A stretch of DNA of 64,000 nt. Source: Castanea sativa (Eukaryota; Streptophyta; Magnoliopsida; Fagales; Fagaceae). Below, piece after piece: positions 44,911-55,566 of this stretch (its first letter is position 1; each line of letters opens with the position of its first letter). The stretch is taken from assembly GCF_040712315.1 (NCBI RefSeq), contig NC_134015.1, positions 19,841,614 to 19,905,613 of the forward strand. The letters are read 5' to 3'. The translations under genes were made by a program, and so were the position numbers. Below the pieces are notes generated by a model. The model was not told where the DNA came from. It searched no databases and saw nothing but the letters and a program-made list of their open reading frames with translations.

Positions 44911-46009
44911 GGGAGGAAAAACACATAAAGATGGATGCAATAAGCAAGCTACTCAAACAAAGATCCAAGTAACATATTAAGCTCTCAAAACATCTCTCAA
45001 CATATAAGCATAGCATCCATAGATCCCGCACACACTAAACAAGTCTAACCAATTTTATATTTCAAAAACAAGTTCAGACAGTTTAGTAAGCATATATTAA
45101 CACATGCATGCCTTGTGATGGTCAAATCACATTGTACTTGCACATGTATCAAAAGTAGCAAAGAGTTTACGTGTTATGTGTGAAAACATAACAAGTGTGC
45201 ACAAGTTTCTCATATTATGATGATTTGAGATATGAGAGAATCTAATGCACTCACACACAATCATAACTGTTCGATAGGGACTATCACCTTTGAGGTATAT
45301 CATATAACTCCCACATCTACTAGAAACATGCTTGCAACCATATTTAAAAGCGTTTTGATTCTTTTTGCTTTTATTTTTCTTTGCATATTTTCTTTTTGAA
45401 CATATCATGCATGAGCATATAAGAGACAGAAGAAATGCCCAATTATGGAAGCCAAAATATCACAATTTTGTTATGCTGAAGCACACAGATGTTATACATG
45501 ATTGGTGGGTTTTAGTGGGTTTTAGTGGTGAGATGGTTATTTATGTCTTTCTCTTAGGATTTTCTAGTTCTTCCTATTAAAAAGAGTGATATAAGTATTA
45601 AGTGTAAAAGAGACAAGCTTAATCACACTCATCACAAACACGAGCCACAAAACTCACTTACTTAGTTGTGCATTAAAATGCTCATCTAAGCTACAAGAGA
45701 TAAAAAGTTTAGAAACTTTGTTTCAATGGCCATCCAAGGTACATAAGTACCAATATACACATACACATACACACACTGTTTTTGTATTTTTATGATTTTT
45801 CAAAAACAATATATGAAAAGCAAATAAAGCAAAAACAGAAAAGCAACAAACAAAAACATAAAGAAACACACAAAGCATAAAGCTAGACTGACTCAAAAGC
45901 TAGAAAGTAAAACAAACAAGTAACGCAAAAACATAAAGGGAGTGAGAGAGAAAAAGTGACAGAATCACTTTGAGCCTTTTTCCTTCCACATCTTGGAAAT
46001 ACCTTTCCT
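44911..46009 (-). other. Non-coding region joined to gag by the pol deletion
   Basis: No coding frame. The part from about 45800 down aligns with 2330 onward of the first element ('tggccattgaaacaaa', 'gcttagatgagcat'). The junction with gag lies near 45950-45800. Confidence 0.7.
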
Positions 46010-47804
46010 TTATGCGAAGCTTTGATCTTGAGGAGAGGAGGAAGAGTTGAAACCGTTCAAGTTCGAAAGGAACATGAGGGCCTTGAGAAGATCTCCAAGA
46101 GGACCCAAAGATGGTGGAAATTGACCTTGATCACCAGATGATAACACACTGTTGCTCTGTTGAGTGGCTAACCACTTATAGTAATTTGGACGAGTGTGTC
46201 CTGAAGCTCCACAGTGATAACAAAAATGCAACTTCTTCTGTTAAGACTTTTTATTATTTCTCTTCTTATTTCTAGGGTTTCTAGTCTCTTTCTTTTCAAC
46301 CTTAGGGGGTGCTCCTAGAATAGATTTGTCATTGTCTAAGTTCTCACTAGCTATTTCAGTTTTAGATTCATTGTTCTTAGAATTAACATTATCAGCAAGT
46401 GAGACAAACACAGTTGTACTAGAGGAGGCAATATTAGGAGAAGAGAAATCATACCCCAAATTGGATTTGTTAGAAGTAGCGTTCTGAAAACTTAGCATCT
46501 CATCGAGCTTTGCACTAGAAGTCCTCTCCAATTGAGCTCTGACTTGAAACAGCTCCGCTTCAAGCTTCTTGGTCCTTTCAGCCAAGAAATTGTTCTCAAA
46601 TTGTAGTGCTCCAATGGTTTGATTAACTTCATCGACCTTGGTAGAGAGCTCCTCTCGTTCCAACTCCACTTCACTAAGCTTCTTAATGGACAACCTTTAC
46701 AACTTCTCATGCTTTTCAGACACCTTGTATAACTTTGCATAGGCTGTATGGATGTCATCCTGATCATCTATCTTCTCGAACTTAGATTCCACCAAGTCCT
46801 CTTCTTCATCCACTTCTTCTATGATCCCCTCAGTAGGACCCACTGTGGCAATGAAAGAACTCAAGATTCCCTTGTCATCATTGTCATCTGACTCAGTGTC
46901 AGGTTCGGTATCACTCGAGGTAGTAGCAAAAGCCTTGCTTTTCCCAATCGACTTGAGATATGTTGGACATTCTTGTTTCATGTGTCCAAAACCTTGATAT
47001 CTGAAGCACTTTGATCCTTGTCACCATACTTAGAATCCTTCTTCTCTCTGTCTTGACTTTTGAATTGAGATGAACTAGATTGCTTACGATCCTTGTCAAA
47101 ACCTTTCACATTGGCGCTCTTCATGAACTTCTTGAACTGCCTAGTGATGAAGGACTTCATCTTAGAATCTTTATCATCTGAAGACTCATCAATCTCATTA
47201 CTCTTGGCCTTTAGTGCCATACTCTTACTTTTGGTTCCTTTCCCAAGTCTAGTCAAACCAATTCATAGGTTTCCAAGTTGCCAATTAGCTCCGTCAAAGG
47301 AATGGAGTCAATGTCATTCGATTCTTCAATCGCTGTTATCTTGGCATGAAATCTCTCAGGGAGAGATCTCAAAGCTGAGTTGACTATGTCCTTGAGTTTG
47401 GCATAGAACTCATCGAATGACTCATCCTCCTCCATCTTGATTTTCTCAAAGCTTGTAGTAAGCCTTTGAAGCTTGGAATCTTTAACGGCCTTAATTTCTT
47501 CATAGGTCATTTGGAGAATGGTCCATGCTTCCTTTGCAGTTTCAGTTGAGGATATTTTCTTAAACTCCTCATTTGTGACCGCACTAAATATGGCGTTCAA
47601 TGCTCTGCTTTTGAAGTTTTCCGCTTTGATCTTTGCATCATCCCAGTCAGCCAGCGCTTCCTTTGGCTTAGTCTAGCCAATCTCTACAACTTGCCACACT
47701 TTCTCATCTAAAGACTGCAAGAAAACTCTCATGCGTACTTTCCAGTATGCATAGGTAGTGCCATCAAATAAAGGAGGTATAGTAAGAGATTGTCCTCTAT
47801 CCAT
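46010..47804 (-). pseudogene. Copia gag (UBN2-type) with degenerate zinc knuckle
   Basis: It starts MDRGQSLTIPPLFDGTTYAY at 47804. The gag-polypeptide (UBN2-like) core follows: VWQVVEIG, FSAVTNEEFKKISS, TAKEAWTILQMTYEE, LQRLTTSFEKIKMEEDESFD and LTELIGNLETYE. A charged region (MKSFITRQFKKFMKSANVKG), an acidic stretch and a coiled coil (ELEREELSTKVDEVNQTIGA) precede the zinc knuckle CYHCGASGHTRPNYYKW at about 46225. The knuckle's final Cys is Tyr. Stops or shifts at 47676, 47253, 46975, 46697 and 46240 disable it. This is the only gag in the window for this family. Confidence 0.85.
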
Positions 47805-47855
47805 GACAAATAGGGTCAATGGATCACATAGCAAAAATTAAAACCTAATCAGAGT

Positions 47856-47873
47856 GTACCCGCTCTGATACCA
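47856..47873 (-). promoter_or_regulatory. Primer-binding site (initiator Met tRNA type)
   Basis: Minus-strand TGGTATCAGAGCGGGTAC, two bases after the LTR end. It matches the usual iMet complement TGGTATCAGAGC. Confidence 0.85.
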
Positions 47874-47875
47874 CT

Positions 47876-48837
47876 TGTTGGGTTAAAATGAATTGATCCA
47901 TTGCAAATTAATTAATTACCCAAGTTAATTAATTAGTCAAATTACATGCAATAGCCTAGTAGCACAAACAAATCACCAAATAACTAAATGCAGAGGAAAA
48001 TGAATTTGACATAGGTAATTTGTTTACAAATGGGGAAAACCACCAAGGCAAAACCCCACCGGGTGAATTTAAGGTCACCATTCTCGAGAATCCACTATTA
48101 TCAATCACAAGAGGTTACAAGTATAAGGAATCTTACCAAACCCTATGGCCTATCTCGAAATACCAACTTATAGTTGAACATTTACCCCAATACCCAATTG
48201 GACTTGTATTTTAGTGGCAATCTCTTCATTCAATGCACGAATCCCAGTACGTGACTAACTCACAAACTTGAAGAAGATTGTTGGCTACAAAGTTCTTCAG
48301 TTCTTTAGTTCTTCAGTTCATCAACAATGAAGATCAGAAAGCTCCTTAGTCACAAAACCCTTGGCGTAAAGATGCAGTAACTTCTATAGAGAGAATAATG
48401 AACTAGGTCACTTTTTGCATTCGGTCACACAATGCTTATATTCTATTCGCATCACCTTTTCATTCTCTGTGCATAATGCGACGGCCTTTAAAATAAGCCT
48501 TATATATGTCTAGGATTGTGAGAAAAGAAACCCTACACAAATACATAAGCATATGTGTGTAATCAGATCTGAAAAGTCTAATTACGTAATTATCGACAGA
48601 TGCAGCTTGTGTCGAGTTTCAACATTAAATCTCAATAGAAAGGATTCTAGCGAGACTTCTGTCGAGGTTTAATGAACAACACTTCCTTCACTTGTTTCTT
48701 GGTTAGACTTGCATGGCTTCAATACTTAACTTGAACACTTGTTTCTTGAAGTACTAAACTCAGCCTATATCTACCCAATTATAAGTAAAGTGTGTTTTGT
48801 CAAATGATTAACCAATTACATAAATATGTCCCTAACA
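47876..48837 (-). repeat. 5' LTR of minus-strand element (962 bp)
   Basis: In the minus direction it runs from TGTTAGGGACATATTTATG to TTTTAACCCAACA. It shares most of its body with 5766-6769 but has a different 3' terminus. Confidence 0.88.
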
Positions 48838-49432
48838 TAGAGAGAGAGCACTACTCATCCTTAGTGAGAAATCATTGTAGCCTCTTCTCCTTCCCTCTCC
48901 CATTGTCATACCTTGAGAGGAGATTTGTACCTAAACACAACCCACATCTATTGAGACTGTAAAGAGTGTTTTGGAGCTTGGGAAGCTTTGGGGATTTGCC
49001 AAAGAAGCCGGTGAGGCTTGGTGGATGTAATCAGGCATATTGCGGGATCCGAAAAGCTAGTGAAGACAAGACTCCGAGAAGTCCGTTGGTAGCAAGAGCT
49101 TGGAGGGCTCAAGTACATTGGGTAGACTAGGCTTGGAGAGTCTTTTGTTATTTATGTACTCCAACTTATTCACTAGTGGATCGATTTCGACTTGGAGGGT
49201 CGCGGAGAGGTTTTTCGCCCAGTTCTTCGGTCTCCTCTTCAATAACATGTCTTGATGTTATCTTGTGTTTGCATCTATCTTCCCTTACTCTTGTGCTTTA
49301 CTTTTATTGTTTTTGTTTATGTGTATGTGTATGCACTAGAGTAGATCTGGTGATTGCGTTTTATTTACACTTATTTCGCACTTAAATAAGTAAAAACAAT
49401 TTAGTCGTAATTTTAAAATTGGGGTCTAAACA
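48838..49432 (+). repeat. Old LTR-like sequence, right part
   Basis: Continues 40999-41408 after the nested element. It ends tentatively at GGGGTCTAAACA. No gene is seen. Confidence 0.4.
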
Positions 49433-49562
49433 AGCTCGTGTGTTTTAGCACAAATCTGAGCTTTCTGTATATATAACTATGTATTGGTGTTGAATTTCTC
49501 TCTCTTTGGATAAAATTTAATGGAATGAGACTAGGAGGTTTTGATTATCATATTAATAAAAA

Positions 49563-49952
49563 CTAGCTTGTAACCCCATGCATATGCATGAAAATACTTA
49601 AAGATATACAATAAGATGCATAATATAATTTCTATTTATATAATTTAAATAATATTGATAGTCATTTTGATATTTTATTAACTCTTTAAAAAATTTTGTA
49701 AGGATATTATTAGGTATAAAATGTAAATTGTCCTTTTTTTTTAATTATTGTGAAGCACTTTTTTTTTTACGATTCATTTATTCTAGATTTTTTTATTTTT
49801 GTACTTAATAACTCACTAATTGGATGAATATTTATAATGTGGTCTTAGATTTTATTCTAAAATTAAGAAATAAAACTCTTTAAAAATAAATAATTTAGAA
49901 CACATGGCGCAAAATTGGAACTCTAATTTGAGTTTCTCTCAGTTTCACCTAT

Positions 49953-49990
<38 letters not shown>
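49563..49990 (-). mobile_element. Small non-autonomous Helitron
   Basis: The minus-strand 3' end reads a palindrome CATGCATATGCATG, then GGGTTACAAGCTAG followed by T. This is the hairpin plus CTRR terminus typical of Helitrons. The 5' part has 'gtgaaactgagagaaactc' (about 49950-49930), typical of Helitron left ends, but the terminal bases are blurred by a (GT)n repeat (49958-49986). Confidence 0.65.
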
Positions 49991-50039
49991 TCAAATGGTC
50001 ACAATTAAATGTATAAGGTTTGATTAATTACCAGAATTA

Positions 50040-50570
50040 TGTATAACGCTATATAGTCTGTTTGGAATAGAGGGAGCTAGAGGGAAAGGAGAAGGGAGTC
50101 CATACCTTCAGTATAATTCTTTTTTTCAAAGGATTTTTAATGACGAGATATATCTTAAGTTTAGATTATATTTCATAAATTTCCATTAATTAAAAGGAAA
50201 GATTAATATAAAGTAAATATTACTTGATGTCGGATAACAGCTTTGTTTTCACATTATCGAGTTTATAGTTGGCCTTCATCACAGGACACATAATTAAGAC
50301 AAGATATCCTTTTAAACTAGTTTACATCCATTAATTTATTAGCTTAGAAAAAAGATTTCCAAAACGTTTAAGTGTTTCTCGCTATATTATAATATCCTTG
50401 TAGTAGGTATGTGATGTGCGCATGCCATGAAGGAAGTAAATTCTAACATATTAAGTAATGAATTCTGACTAGAAATACGGAAATGCCACTGTCCCTTAAG
50501 TTTTTCCCCTAATAAAAGAAGCAAAAGAAAAGACAATCAAGGTCTCCGAAATTTAATTATAAGGATCTGT
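50040..50570 (+). repeat. Duplicated 5' flank of gene unit C
   Basis: No gene. Homologous to 6775-7040 and 23700-24205. It leads into a CT tract, GAAGCTTC (50594-50601) and the copy C promoter. Confidence 0.75.
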
Positions 50571-50675
50571 TCAAAGTCTCTCTCTCTCTCTGGGAAGCTT
50601 CATCCGTAGACTGAATGCTTTAGTTTAACTACCACGATTATGACTATTCGTCTAATAATATCTACACACTACACG

Positions 50676-50686
50676 TATATATAAAA
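50676..50686 (+). promoter_or_regulatory. TATA box of gene copy C
   Basis: TATATATAAAA about 40 bp upstream of the ATG, in the conserved context 'cacgta...aaaagaagatac'. Confidence 0.6.
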
Positions 50687-50725
50687 GAAGATACCCAAGA
50701 ATTGTTTCACAATTGAAGGTAAGAA

Positions 50726-51015
50726 ATGGGCTTCATATCATACTTGGTCACGTTGGTTTTGTACCATGGATTGCTACTATCACAGTTTAGTTACAGGCCA
50801 ACACCGTTCAAGCTGCTTCTGTGAGATCCAACGATTTTTATTATAAATTGAAGGTAGTATCTCACCGAAAATCTGCTCCTGCACCACCAGCTCCTGCTAT
50901 CAATATTCCTACTCACTTCAAAAGTCCTCCTCCTCGACCAGTGACACCACCGCCACCACCATCAGGAACGATATCACCACCACCAGGGCCGAGATCACCG
51001 CCACCATCACTGTAG
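50726..51015 (+). pseudogene. Small secreted Pro-rich protein, copy C (one frameshift)
   Basis: ATG at 50726 gives a signal peptide-like MGFISYLVTLVLYHGLLLSQ, but this frame ends at TGA 50822-50824. The family's downstream frame continues without interruption: VQAASVRSNDFYYKLKVVSH, then PAPPAPAINIPTHFKSPPPR and a tail of PPPPPS/SPPPGPRSPPPSL to TAG at 51013-51015. A single missing base near 'agttacaggcc' (about 50793) separates the halves. It has the longest Pro-rich tail of the set. A reading as an intron (AG at 'gttacag') would remove the signal peptide and is less likely. A sequencing or assembly error cannot be excluded. Confidence 0.7.
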
Positions 51016-51205
51016 TACACGCTTACTTATACCTCTGTTGATTATAAAGAATATAGTTAAGTTCCCGTGTTTGTTTACTACTACCTGTATTCTATTCATG
51101 TTGATTAAAAGAGCGAAAAAAAGTATGGAAATTTGAATTTCCTTGAATATTATTCTACTATTGTGTTTCATTAATCGAGTACTTTATGTTAAGACAATTC
51201 ATTAC

Positions 51206-51244
<39 letters not shown>

Positions 51245-51648
51245 TAAGGGGTTTAAGTTTAACCCTATCAAGTGTTCAACTTTTGGGAACAATACTGTGG
51301 TCCGTCAAAATTAAGACATGCTCTGAACAGATCCCAAAGAATTTCAGCTTGTTAATTTTGTCCATGGAAATTTTCCACTGCCAAGTTTATTGGCCATTTA
51401 GAAGATTCTGTACTATATAATCATAAAGAATCTTTAGACTTTTATTAAGAGATGAATTGTGAAAATATCAGTGGCTAATCTAAAATAAATTCCTTGAAGA
51501 ACAAATGTTTAGAACAAAGAATTTTTGGTAGTCACTAGTAATAAGTCTTAACTTCATGAGTTCTGATCCTTAAGGTCGGGACACGTTCTCTACTTCTTTT
51601 AGGTCCATCCCAGCTGACTGGGCTGTTTTCAAAAACAAGGCTCATTAA
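51016..51648 (+). repeat. 3' flank of unit C, homologous to unit A flank
   Basis: No gene. CT microsatellite at 51211-51241. 'agaacaaagaatttttggtag' (about 51510) pairs with 37190-37210. Confidence 0.7.
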
Positions 51649-51785
51649 GGGCCTGTTGGTAAAAGAGTTTAATTTGAGTTGTTTGTAATTTTTTGAAATA
51701 CGTATAGGTGAAAAAATGTATGAAAATTTGTGTAAAGTGTTTAAAATTTGGTAGAGTGGTTCAAACCACTCTACCAAACAGGCCC
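51649..51785. mobile_element. PIF/Harbinger (Tourist)-like MITE, 137 bp
   Basis: TIRs GGGCCTGTTGGTA and GGGCCTGTTTGGTA (inverted right end), with TAA on both sides (51646-51648 and 51786-51788). The paralogous site in unit A (37309-37325, 'ctcattaaacatattcaac') has no insertion and one TAA. Confidence 0.9.
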
Positions 51786-52079
51786 TAAATATATTCAACA
51801 ATCACGAACAACTATATTGATTGATATAGTTGAATATCATAAATTGTTGGGGTACTTTAACATTCAAATTAAATAAAACCTGATTTTGATTGCATGAAAC
51901 TTACTAATGGGAAGAGCCAATGAAGTAATTTGTATTTTAGTTAAAAAAAAGAGTTATTAATTAATGTAATAATTATGTTGTAGGTTATGCTTTGATGTTG
52001 GATAGTTCCAATGGACGGATGTGCGATTTTATGTTGATGAGCTGGTTTCTTGAGTCCTTTGACCAACATATATATTCTT

Positions 52080-52735
52080 ATTAACATTTCTATTGGCTTG
52101 GACTAAAACTAATGGCAATAATGAGCATACTAGATTAATCTGGTCGTCATGCACTAATATGATCATTGAATATTTTTGGTGAAATTACTCTTTTAAAGGG
52201 GTTGATTTAATAATAATTGGGGCTTAGTAATGCTGAAATGGAGTTAATTGAGTCCTATTATACTGAAATTGAGTTAATTTGGGGCCTATTAATGTTAATT
52301 GTGTTGAAACTCCTCCTCAAGATATAATCTCTACTCACTCGTTTGTTAATATCTCTTAAGCCACTACAAATTTTTAAATGATATATTTTTAACTGGAAAG
52401 TAGACATCCCGAGTTTCAATGTGAGCCTAAGAATGAATTGTTGTCAATAAGAAACAAGCGAGATGTGATTTTTTTAAAGTTAGCACTATTGTCTGTTATA
52501 GGAAGCTTTGGGAATAACCAAGATTTACCTGGCCCCTACTCATTTTTTGCTTTGCTTGATCCCCAAATATGTCAACTCTCAATCTCCCTTTACTATAAAA
52601 AGGGGAGAGATTCTCCTTTCAAAGCACCTCACTCCCTTAGATTTCTAAAGAGAAAGAAAGTAAAGAATGCTTGTCATATCGTCCTCTTGAGATTTAGGAT
52701 ATTGAGTGAATACTTTTGTACTTCTCTTTAGAATT
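52080..52735. other. Spacer with promoter-like segment, no gene supported
   Basis: A TATA-like ACTATAAAAAGGGG at about 52591 and a following leader-like region resemble an LTR or gene promoter. No coding sequence follows before the solo LTR at 52736. Confidence 0.4.
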
Positions 52736-53745
52736 TGTTAGGACATATATGAATCATGTTAGGAACATATATCATTTAGAATTGGCTAATCATATGACAA
52801 AACACACTTTACTTGTAATTTGGTAGATCTAGGATGTGTTTAATATTTCAAGGAATAAGGTTTCAAGTCCAAATATTGAAGCTATGCAAATCTATCCAAG
52901 AAACAAGTGAAGAAGTGTTGGATTTTAAAGCTCGACAGCTAGCTCAATAGATAGCATCTATTGAGGTTTAAAAGGCTATTTTAGCCCGATACTCGACAGC
53001 TACTCAATAGATACCTTATCTATCGAGATTTATGACAATTAAATTTTCAAATTTGATTTCTCTTCAATCCATATGTACATATTTAGGCTTTCTTTTCTCA
53101 CAACCCTAAACATATATAAGGATTATTTTAAGGGCCGTCAAAGGTTACGCGAATGTAGAACAAAGTTTTGTTCATGTAAATTGTGACCGGAGATAGAATT
53201 TTCCCTAGTTCATCTTTCTCTTGAAGAAGCTACTGCGTTTATACGCTGTTGGGTTTTGTGACCAAGGAGTTTCATGATCCTCATCGTGTTGATGAGCTGA
53301 AGAACTTTGCAACCAACATCTTTCTGAGTTGGTGATTAAGTCGCGTACTGGGATCCACGCATTTATTGGTTAGTCACGTACTGGAAGCTGTGCATTGAAA
53401 ATGAGATATTGTTACTACAGAACAAGTTCAATTGTGTATTGGGATAAAAGTTCAATTGTAGATTGGTATAAGGTACTGGGGTTCATTTACTTGTAACTGC
53501 TTATTGTGATAATAATGGATTCTCGGGAGTGGTGACCTTAAAATTACCCGGTAAGATTTTGCCTTAGAGGGTTTCCCCATTCGTAAACAAATCACCGTGT
53601 CAACTTTATTTTCTACTACATATTAATTTAGTTGGTGTTTTGTTTGTGCTACCACGCATTTTGCATGTTAATTGGATTAATTAATTAACTTGGCTAATTA
53701 ATCAATTAATTTATCACAAGAGGTTAATATATTCTTGGCCTATCA
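52736..53745 (+). repeat. Solo LTR of the Sirevirus-like family (1,010 bp)
   Basis: TGTTAGGACATATATG ... CTTGGCCTATCA, the same termini as 5766-6769 with similar length. Flanking pentamers are GAATT (52731-52735) and AAATT (53746-53750), a TSD with one mismatch. No internal region is present. Confidence 0.88.
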
Positions 53746-55240
53746 AAATTCTATAGTAATTAACTTAGGGTTATAGAGGAAACAAAAATATATTGTCGTG
53801 AATCCAGTCTTCTTGTGTGTTGGAATACGACTTTATTTCAATGCCACCCCTTTAAGATTTTGGAGAAATCCCCACCCCATTTTTTTTGTTATTAGATATG
53901 TATACAGGTTAGTTTAGATTTGTGTTAGAATCATGTTTGTTTGTGTTGTGTGATGATAATTAAGATCAAAGCATGCTAGTTTGTTGCTATGTTCTTGACT
54001 ATTCTTCGTATGTTCTTGGTTATTTTTTACATGTTCATGCATCCCACTAGGTTTTGATCTTAGATTTTGTTAAATCCATGACAAGACAGGCTAGTTTTCA
54101 AATTCCCTTCACTATGCTCAAAAGATAGATTCAGGGTTAACACCAATCATACACAATCACGATGTTCATTCTTCAAATTCAATAAAATGGTCACATGGTA
54201 GATCTTGGATTGCCACTAATCACACACAACCACTATGATTACCTTTTTGAATTTCATGATCTAGTCACATGTTAGATCTAGGATGAACACCAAGTGCACA
54301 CAATCACTTGTTTCTCTTATTTCAATTGCTTTTGATCTATCTCAAGTAATGATTACAATCTAATGCATAACATATCGTTTGTATGGGAGATGCGACATAA
54401 TTATATATTGGCAAACATAACTTAGAAGATCGGTTTCACTAGGCAAGGTGGTGACTAACCCCTTCACACCTTGTAACTTATCCTTTAGACTTAGATCAAT
54501 GGTTCATATATAGATTAGTACTTATTAATGTAATTTTCAATATTTAAAATGTAACTAGAATCAAAGCCACATAACTTTTTACTTAAATTGTATCTAGGAC
54601 CAAATTTATATAATGCGGTGTCTCACACCTAGGTGCTTTGAAGGAATGGGTATTAAATTGATCAATACTAACCTATGCTACACAAAGGAGACCAAAGAAA
54701 TACATTGCATTAAATAGGTATAATGTAAAGGACGAAAGAAAGCTATGCTAAAGTTGTTAAGTGTTAAATTCAAAGGAAGAAGAGTCAACAAAAGCAACTC
54801 TTCTTCCATTGGAACTCTATCTCCTCGTTGTTCCTTTCATCGAAATTTGAATGTGAAATACAACCTACTAACGTGCAAAGAATACAGGCAAAATGTTTGG
54901 TGATGAATTGTACAAAGATTTCCATGAGCCAGGAGTTTGTTGCACGCTTTATTAGGTATATGGCGTTATTTTGGTCCAAAATTATTTCATAGGTCTGCTC
55001 CTTGGTGCGTGTACAGGACTACAGGAAATAATTGTCACAAAATAAATTCGTGTCACAAAATGAATTCTAACAAGAAGTAATGTTTACTACACATACATTA
55101 ATCTACACACTCTTACATATACATAAAAAAAATGTACTGAAATTGATTTCAGTGCGTTTCTGGTGTATGTGTAAGAGTGTGTGGATTAGTTTATATATAT
55201 GTAACAACATTTTCCCTTATAAATACAACAAGATGAAAAA
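53746..55240. other. Spacer, no gene; degenerate ~80-bp repeats
   Basis: 54127-54340 holds three degenerate units with 'aacaccaatcatacacaatc' and 'gtcacatg.tagatct'. Otherwise AT-rich without supported features. The original unit D flank begins near 55240. Confidence 0.5.
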
Positions 55241-55371
55241 ACTGGCAAATTGGATACTCAATCTAAGAAAGGAAGCAGAAGAAAAGATAATCAAGGGTCT
55301 CCAAAATTTATAAACATCTGTTCAAACTTTTTGCTCTCTCTCTCTCTCTCTCTCTCTGTGTTTTTGCCTAA

Positions 55372-55379
55372 GAAGCTTC
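55372..55379 (+). promoter_or_regulatory. Conserved GAAGCTTC palindrome upstream of copy D
   Basis: It follows a (CT)n tract, as at 37965-37972 and 38070-38077 (copy B) and 50594-50601 (copy C). It fits the GAAnnTTC core of plant heat-shock elements. Any role is inferred. Confidence 0.45.
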
Positions 55380-55566
55380 GTCCATAGACTAATTGGTTTA
55401 GCGCCCAACCACCTTGATGTTTTAGTTTAACTACCACGATTAATTAAGGCTGCCATATTATCAACAGTCACAAATCAAAACCACTGATCACATGCAATAT
55501 ACGTGTATATATTTAGAAGCACATATACCCAAGCAAAGTTTCACAATTCGTACTTCGTAGTAAGAA

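Larger units (their letters stand above)
41429..48837 (-). mobile_element. Sirevirus-like copia element lacking pol, 7.4 kb
   Basis: On the minus strand: 5' LTR (48837-47876), PBS, gag (47804-46010), a non-coding region homologous to 2200-4004 of the first element, an env-like ORF (44034-42850), PPT and a truncated 3' LTR (42296-41429). No integrase, RT or RNase H lies between the gag zinc knuckle and the post-pol region. The right flank TAGAG (48838-48842) is also found at 41404-41408, 20 bp outside the truncated LTR edge. It is a large internal-deletion derivative that would depend on enzymes from a relative. Confidence 0.88.

Noticed and set aside
46492..47383. Additional ORFs overlapping the minus-strand gag in other frames
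   Set aside because: Out-of-frame shadows or pieces created by frameshifts in gag.
50726..51015. Intron in copy C explaining the frame change
   Set aside because: The only acceptor-like AG would delete the signal peptide segment and no matching donor is conserved; a one-base loss is simpler.
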